Below are positions 57,880 to 64,000 of a stretch of 64,000 nucleotides of DNA, piece after piece. A program made the translations under genes and the position numbers. The DNA is taken from assembly GCA_036852015.1 (NCBI GenBank), contig JAANDG010000017.1, positions 434,001 to 498,000 of the forward strand. The letters are read 5' to 3'. The stretch comes from Pelodera strongyloides. Lineage: Eukaryota > Nematoda > Chromadorea > Rhabditida > Rhabditidae. Under the pieces are notes generated by a model. It made no database searches. It had not been told where the DNA came from and worked only from the letters and a program-made list of their open reading frames with translations. Numbering within the stretch: the stretch's first letter is position 1; each line of letters begins with the position of its first letter.

Positions 57880-60800
57880 CAGAGCAATCCTAAAGTAGCA
57901 TTGCAAGAAGCGAGCGAGGTGAGTTTCACAACTTCATATGCACCACCAAATACATTCACAATATGCTTTCTAAATGCGGTATTGGATGGGAGTTTATTCT
58001 ATTAGATACATTTAATAACAGAACATACTCTGAAAACTACAATGTTGGAAGGGGTAGGTAGTATGCGCGTGGCAGTATAGGAGCATATATATACTTGTCC
58101 TAAACTTCCAAATTCGAAAGTTTCAAAGAGGGCGGCGCTTCAAGTTTAAATCATATGATTATCCGAACAATGGAAATCAGTGAATATACTATAAAGCAGT
58201 TCTGTGGCGTAGGCTCATTTATATATCAGTCAAAGATCCGCCATGAAGTTTCATTCCAAGTAGTATCACGCTAATCTCCCACACACGTACGTGACAGTTT
58301 TTAAGATTTTAAAATTTCTATTTTGACCCAAACGTATAAAAGAAGCACGTTTGAATCACGAAAATGATGCGATTTCACCACAATGGAAACCATAGAATAA
58401 GGAACTGTCCGGGTAAAATTATGTAGAATATGAACCGTGATGTAAGTGCCTCTAATTAGATACTGTATACGAAACACGGAATGTGAGACAAAGCTGAGAA
58501 AAAATAAGGAAGAAAATCAAAGCCCACAGTGGCCGGGCCGGAAGTATTAAGAGAATAGTTGCCCAGTGTTTCTTTTAACTTATACTAATTAATTATCAAT
58601 AAACATAGCCTGTCCATTTTTCTGTTCAACCTTCCAGTTATTTATTATTATTATGGGCGATGACTACAAATGCTCATTAGTTAAAAGTGCGGAGCGAATA
58701 CTTATTCCTTATTTGGGCCTCCTGAATTATTTTCTCCGAAATAAATGAAACGGCGCCGGATGTAGATCCGATCTATGTCCCTAAACACACACTAATTCAC
58801 ATTAGCCCGAATTCTGCACTTCCACAAAGAACTTCAGAATGGTAAGTTGTTCCGGAATTTTGTCAGATAGACATATGGTAATATTCCACAGTGGGAAATG
58901 GTTCCCAGTGCGTGGGAGTACAGACAACAAACGGCAGTATAGTCAGAATCAGAAGTCTTCCCCAGACGGAAAATTTCCCTGTAGCTCGAGGATATGGACG
59001 TGGAGCTGTAGCACAATAACCTACAACAATAAAACGCTGCATTTTGCATAAGCACGCTACACTGAGAATAATGGCGCGAACCTCGCGCCAAAGAGAATCT
59101 ATGGCCGCATGCGCCATTAATGTGCCGCTGCCGCGCAAAATTTCACATTTAACAGCAGACGCTAAACTTCAGTGTGAAAGTAAATACTTTTTATTGAATT
59201 GTTTATATGGCCGCGGCGTTACATTTATACACGTGGGAGAAGCGCAATGCAAAATGTGTAACACAATACCACAGTGTGACAGAATTTGGTTTTTGCCAGC
59301 CTCTTTAAAAGGTTTCGCCTTTTCAAATATGCGAGCACTTTTGAATTGTTAACTAGAGCAATGTCTACGACGAAGTCTAAAACCTAAAAACCGCTCTTCT
59401 TTAGAAAACAAAAACAAGGCGGAAGCAAACAGTCCTTATTGTAAGCTTGAATCAAACCCTGGCGCGAAAACAGCGCGGTGAGAAGTAGACGCGAAGATTG
59501 TTCAAAAATGGTTATGCACATATGCGCCATGTTTTCGCGAAACAGTTCTCACAATCAGTGCATTCGCGAGTCTCTGACGAGAGTGGAGCTGCGAGGGAGC
59601 ATACGAACTACTAGCACGGTACCAGTTATCAGGACAATAAAGGGAGGTTTCTAAATTGTCTAAATACTTCTACTGTAATAACACTCGGATGTACATGGTG
59701 TATTCAATAAATAAAGTTTTAAATACAAGATACAATTCTAGTTCTTTGTGAGGGTCAAACGCGCCCACTAATATTCCATATGCAGAAACAACAAAGGAAA
59801 AATTCAGAATTCTAACGTCATTCATTCTTGCAAGAACAAGAAAATCTTTAAAATATTACTTCCTTTTTCTATTTTAAGCAAAATATAGGCTAGGAAAATT
59901 ATGCATGGTATAAAGATTCCTCCAACAAAATGCACATGCATAACTAACGGATAATATGCGCTTATTATCTTGCTAACTTTTATTCATGCCACTGAAAAAC
60001 CGCGAATTAATAAGCAACGCTTTGGGAATACGTGCTATATGCAATTTGCTATAAGTTTCAGCGAGATCTACCTAAGGACTAAACATCGCTCAGTATCGCG
60101 CAGTAATTTGAACATGCGGAATAGGAATACAGCGTGTAACATTATTTTCAAACACCGGCCGTTATAACGCTTTAACTTTAAACTGGGTAAACTATGTTTA
60201 GCTATGTTACAGTCGGGGATCGGAAATTTTAAATAAGAGAAAATCATGTAGTTGAATAAAAAGGACAAATTCTAGAACCACGTGTTACCAATAGTTAATG
60301 TATCTAGTTCGGAAGCAGTTATATATATTTATTGCAGCCAATTGGACTAGGGCACTTGGGAACATTGGTCTTTAGGAGAGAGAGAGAAAGAGAGAGAGGG
60401 AGAGAGAGATGGAGAGAGAGAGAGGGAGAAATTCAATGAATAGAAAGGTCCGCTTCCTTGAAGTATAGAGTATCCACACGTTATCTGCAACCGCAATCCC
60501 ATCCTCTGAACGGGGGTAATTCGAATTGAGCTTACATTTAGGGAAAAACAAGCCAATCTCAGAAGTCGGAAGTCCACCACGACTTTAAAGGGATGGTGTC
60601 ACTTCAAATCACCCTTTGTTTATTTTTGATATTGTAGTTCGCCAAATAAAAAACACAGTCAGTACAAAAAGAATCCAAATTAAGGATCCCAGAGTTTGTA
60701 CTGCGCTGGGACTGATAAAGATGTTAGATTACAGAATAGAACTAATTACGAAACAACTTACAACTAATGCTGGAGAACTGAATTCCCATTGATATTCCAT

Positions 60801-61900
60801 GTAATGCTTCAATTAAAAAATTAGTAAGATTGCAGTGGGCGCAAACATAATACGATTAATTAGCCCCCATATTATAGGGACTCAAACCTTCATAAAATCA
60901 AAATATTCGTTTAATTTTTAAAGGAAATTTTGCACGTTGTCCTTCTTTATAAACACTTTTCTCAAAAGCGCTAGGCCTTTCTAATGCGCTAATACGCTAA
61001 CGGAAATGAGTCAAATAAGGCATAAAATGGCGTAAAAGAGCAAAAATTCAAAATTTCTTAAATTCACGGTTTTGCAAAAGCAAAAGACTAAGTATTCTTA
61101 GAAAAATAAGGCGTCTAACCAAAATAAACTTCCAAAATCAAGAAATTAACTGCCTTCCGATGCCGAAACTCAACGTAATGAAATTGACTGTCAGAAGTAA
61201 AAATACTTAATTTTTAGGCGGAATTTTATTATTAGATGATTAGATCTATAAAAGTACACTGGATAAACGAGACGGACTTACAACATATTGCTGACATGGA
61301 ATTATCGAGGTTTGTTAGATTCCTATGTATAAGAGTATAGTATAAGTAAGCAGTAATTTCTCGAAGCAACCAGTTTTCTAAATTCAGTGTCCGGCCTGTT
61401 CTGGGTTTTTGTTTTGAGAAGGCTTGGTCTGCCCGGTCGGACCGACGAGCGGACGAGCCCCAATGTTGTAATGATAATTATGAAACTATAAGTCCGCCTG
61501 AAAATGACTCTTCGTTGGTGTAATAAACTAGTATTTATGTAGAAATCATTGGCGAAACTAATTCATGAGAAGCTTGCCGAGGGAAATATGGTTTGTTTTT
61601 ATAGATATAAGAGCAATTATGTAAAGAACTTCCTGAGTGATAATGGCCTGCTCACGTGGTAGAGGTGTGGTCCCAGACTGGTCTAGGTCCATCCCAAGTC
61701 CAAATAATAATATTATTATTAGTGGGCTCTTTTCGGAATGAGCGAGAGGGACACTCCCCAGCTTATTAATTAAAAGTATAAAGTTCTGGGACAGACAGAT
61801 ATGAATGAACGGGGGGGAATTGAACTTTGAACGTGTACTCCCGTAAATAAGCCTATTTTCAGAGAAAACGTCGAGGAAATTACAGAGGATCACTGGATAG
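57880..61900. other. Four kilobases with no convincing gene
   Basis: Short open frames only. 60000-60175 is a decayed relative of family C (CACCGGCCGTTATAACGC before TTTAA). 60374-60430 is a GA-rich tract. 60585-60615 has a solo TTTAAAGGGATGG end that resembles family A. 58835-59090 has overlapping open frames on both strands, without family resemblance. 61460-61530 begins TGTTGTAATGA like the LTR at 21623 and has GTAATAAACT, which could mark an old solo LTR, but no partner is seen. Confidence 0.4.
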
Positions 61901-61904
61901 TGAA

Positions 61905-62075
61905 GCCCCCGATTTAGCCCGATTGCGCAAAAAACCCCGATTTCACCACGCGTTTACTCAAGAAAAAATCCGATTTCGCCTCGATCAAGGCCCGATTTTT
62001 TGAGGGACTTGATCGGGGCGAAATCGTTTTTTTTTGGCAAGAATCGGGGCGAAATCGGGGTTTTTCGTTTCCCAT
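61905..62075. repeat. Foldback of GATTTCGCCCC motifs
   Basis: CCCCGATTTCACC and GATTTCGCCTCGATCAAGG on the left pair with CTTGATCGGGGCGAAATCG and GGGGCGAAATCGGGG on the right. Same motif family as 3935-4055 and 6415-6660, where the palindrome is less complete. Confidence 0.7.
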
Positions 62076-62079
62076 GTAA

Positions 62080-64000
62080 AATAATCAAGTAGTATAAAAA
62101 AGATATCGATAGGAAGACCGAACGTATGGTATGAACTAAGAAATAGATGATTAATTAAAGTTAGGACGGTCCTTCAGAGGTCCCGACCAGTCCTTCAGCG
62201 GTCCCGGCCATTGAATATGTAAAGAGAGAGAAAAAATTGAAATATGAAGAAAATACATATAATAACACGTATTTGAACGTGACATACGGGTACAGAAACT
62301 AACTCAAGGTAAATAACTTGGCTAAGGACATACGTACATAAGAGTAATCCTTTAGCTTCATCTTAACCAGACAGCGCATGCGAATCTAACTATCTAACTA
62401 TCTAACCATAGGGTGTGAGCGTTACGTGCGAAGTGTGTAAAATGCAGGCCTGAAGGCTTGAAGTGGGTCTGCTAGACTGCTCATCTCGTCTAGACTTATT
62501 CCGTTTTAAACAGTGCTTCGATGATGAAATCCCTTTTTCACAGAATTTACTGACGTAGGATTTCGAATGTTGCACCCGCAAGTGTGATGCATTTTGTTGA
62601 CTTACGCTCTTGAGTTGAGCCTGAAAAAGGCACCGAACAGCACTGAAAAGACTCGAGCCTGGAAGAGGCACAAAGGGCACCATACATTATGGGGGCACAA
62701 AAGGGCACCGAGCTATATTGGAGATTATGAAGTAAAGCTAGTAGGGGTGATTAGTCGAAGAAGAAAGTTGAGTATGTAGATTTTCAACCATCAAAGTATA
62801 AATAGCATGGGAATTATTTTGCTAGTGTTGGTTGTTGGTAGCTCAATTCTTTGAAAGCAGAGTAATTTGCATGGATAATGAATGGAGATAAAAAAGGTCT
62901 AATAAGTATGATAATAACTCTTGGAAATCTTCAATAAATAACAATCACGGCAAACTCCAAACTCGTGATCCAACTCTAAAAGCTCGGCAATCTTTCGTTC
63001 TTTCCTTTTTTGCAATAAAACGCCAAAAATGATTTGCATTATTGCATAAATTTTCGAGGGGCCATTATTTATTCTATACGAAGAAAGAAAAGAGAACGGA
63101 GGTGTTCGTTGGCCCTTCCAACTCGTGACTTTTGAGAAAATAAACTTCATCTTGCTAATGTGCATTATCATATTTATAAGTATTATACTTTCACACCTAC
63201 GCACTAACTGGAGAGTGTGAAGGGGCCACGTAACTTGGGCAAGACTAATATTTAAAAGTTTTGAAGCGATATAAGGCCCGGTTCTTGAAACGTTTGTTGA
63301 CAACTGCATTCCTATGTAGTTATGCTAAGTGAGCTCGAATTGAACTCAATTTTTTTATATTCTAATCATGTCCATTTGCATATGATACATGGGAATGTGG
63401 TTATCCAAACTCCGCACCAAAAATCGGATGTTGCCCGCTTGGCCGCTTTGTACACTTTACTAAATGCGTTAGCAAAAGGGCTCAACGATGTCAGGATAAA
63501 AAATCTTATCGCTAACCTTTTTGTAATATTTTTTTGTGAACATATCGAAAGTTAAATTCTTCCGAAAATATTAGACTTCTCAAACGAACGAACTTTTTTT
63601 CTAAGTAACAAGGTAACAAAATTAAATAAAAAGATTCAAATCAAATGAACTTGCGACGAGGAATGAGGAAGTATGGTGCATCGGGACAGACAATGATGTG
63701 GTTTATTACTCAACGATTAAATAAAGAAACGTTAAAAACTCTAACAAAATCTATGTATAGGCGACCCCCGTTGCTACTGGTAAGAAATAAAAAAAAGATC
63801 GGGAGAGCTTGGAATTTAGCGTCTTTAGCGATATGTGGTTAGTCATTTGCTCGATTTGGTGACCACTTCGTGACCATGTAGTGACCAGGCTTCATTGAAA
63901 ACCGTTGTCAACTGGTCACCAAATGGCACATGAATCCGTCACAGACTGTTTTTTGGGGGTGTAAACCATTTGGTGACGGGCCAGCGACGGGTTTTCAGAG
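62080..64000. other. Window end, no convincing gene
   Basis: 63255-63375 is a one-armed relic of family C (CCGGTTCTTGAAACG, CAACTGCATTCCTATGT). 63845-64000 holds several variants of TTGGTGACC and GTGACCA in both orientations and continues past the window edge, so it may be the start of another foldback. A GTCCTTCAGNGGTCCCG duplication lies at 62169-62207. Open frames at 62899-63309 and 63645-63842 show no clear family. Confidence 0.4.

Noticed and set aside
61460..61910. Solo LTR
   Set aside because: Begins like the LTR at 21623 and has a possible poly(A) signal, but no second copy, no clear 3' edge and no target duplication could be read.
62899..63003. Fifth BTB fragment (AELLELDHEFGVCRDC)
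   Set aside because: It faintly resembles the DLLRLASKFDI exon, but spacing, phase and flanking splice sites do not fit the exon grid of the other copies.
63322..63842. Plus-strand frames near the window end
   Set aside because: No domain or splice context; the first overlaps a family C relic.

Overview
The window looks like a piece of nematode chromosome. The evidence is a secreted DUF19/T20D4.11-type protein, a nematode-type chemoreceptor GPCR, an array of short BTB-domain genes of the kind expanded in rhabditid and diplogasterid worms, small phase-conserved exons with TTTCAG-type acceptors, and acceptor sites a few bases before the start codons of several genes, as expected for spliced-leader trans-splicing. 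I cannot place it to species. Coding sequence is a small fraction of the window. Most of the rest is intron, microsatellite, and a very dense load of foldback (inverted-repeat) elements.

Layout. (1) 1.9-2.1 kb: one orphan possible exon on the minus strand. (2) 3.8-15.1 kb: a tandem segmental duplication, each unit carrying one seven-exon BTB gene on the minus strand (5945-9685 and 12085-14752); the flanks are paralogous too, and unit lengths differ mainly because of inserted repeats. (3) 15-25 kb: a repeat nest with three abutting foldbacks, a non-autonomous LTR retrotransposon, a LINE tail and a Penelope-like element. (4) 25.1-26.9 kb: a third BTB copy that keeps only its 5' exons. (5) 27-31 kb: tRNA-headed and GC-rich dispersed repeats. 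(6) 31.4-39.0 kb: a fourth BTB gene whose exon 6 is split by a 4.1 kb element with about 150 bp terminal inverted repeats; remove the element and one copy of a 3 bp target duplication and the frame is open across all seven exons. (7) 39.6-42.2 kb: the DUF19 gene. (8) 46.5-50.6 kb, plus strand: NAA30, catalytic subunit of the NatC N-terminal acetyltransferase, the only clear housekeeping gene. (9) 52.5-56.5 kb, minus strand: a seven-transmembrane chemoreceptor. (10) 56.6-64.0 kb: no convincing gene, repeat relics only.

How it fits together. The BTB copies form two subfamilies, 1/2 and 3/4, told apart by the length of exon 3 (79 or 73 bp). They show several stages of birth and death: two intact copies, one truncated beside retroelements, and one interrupted by a transposon. 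BTB proteins of this size are usually substrate adaptors for cullin-3 ubiquitin ligases or assembly scaffolds; that role is inferred from the fold. The DUF19 protein and chemoreceptor are typical fast-evolving nematode families, so the window resembles a chromosome arm. Exon coordinates were read by hand from splice signals, frame continuity and comparison between the copies, without transcript data.
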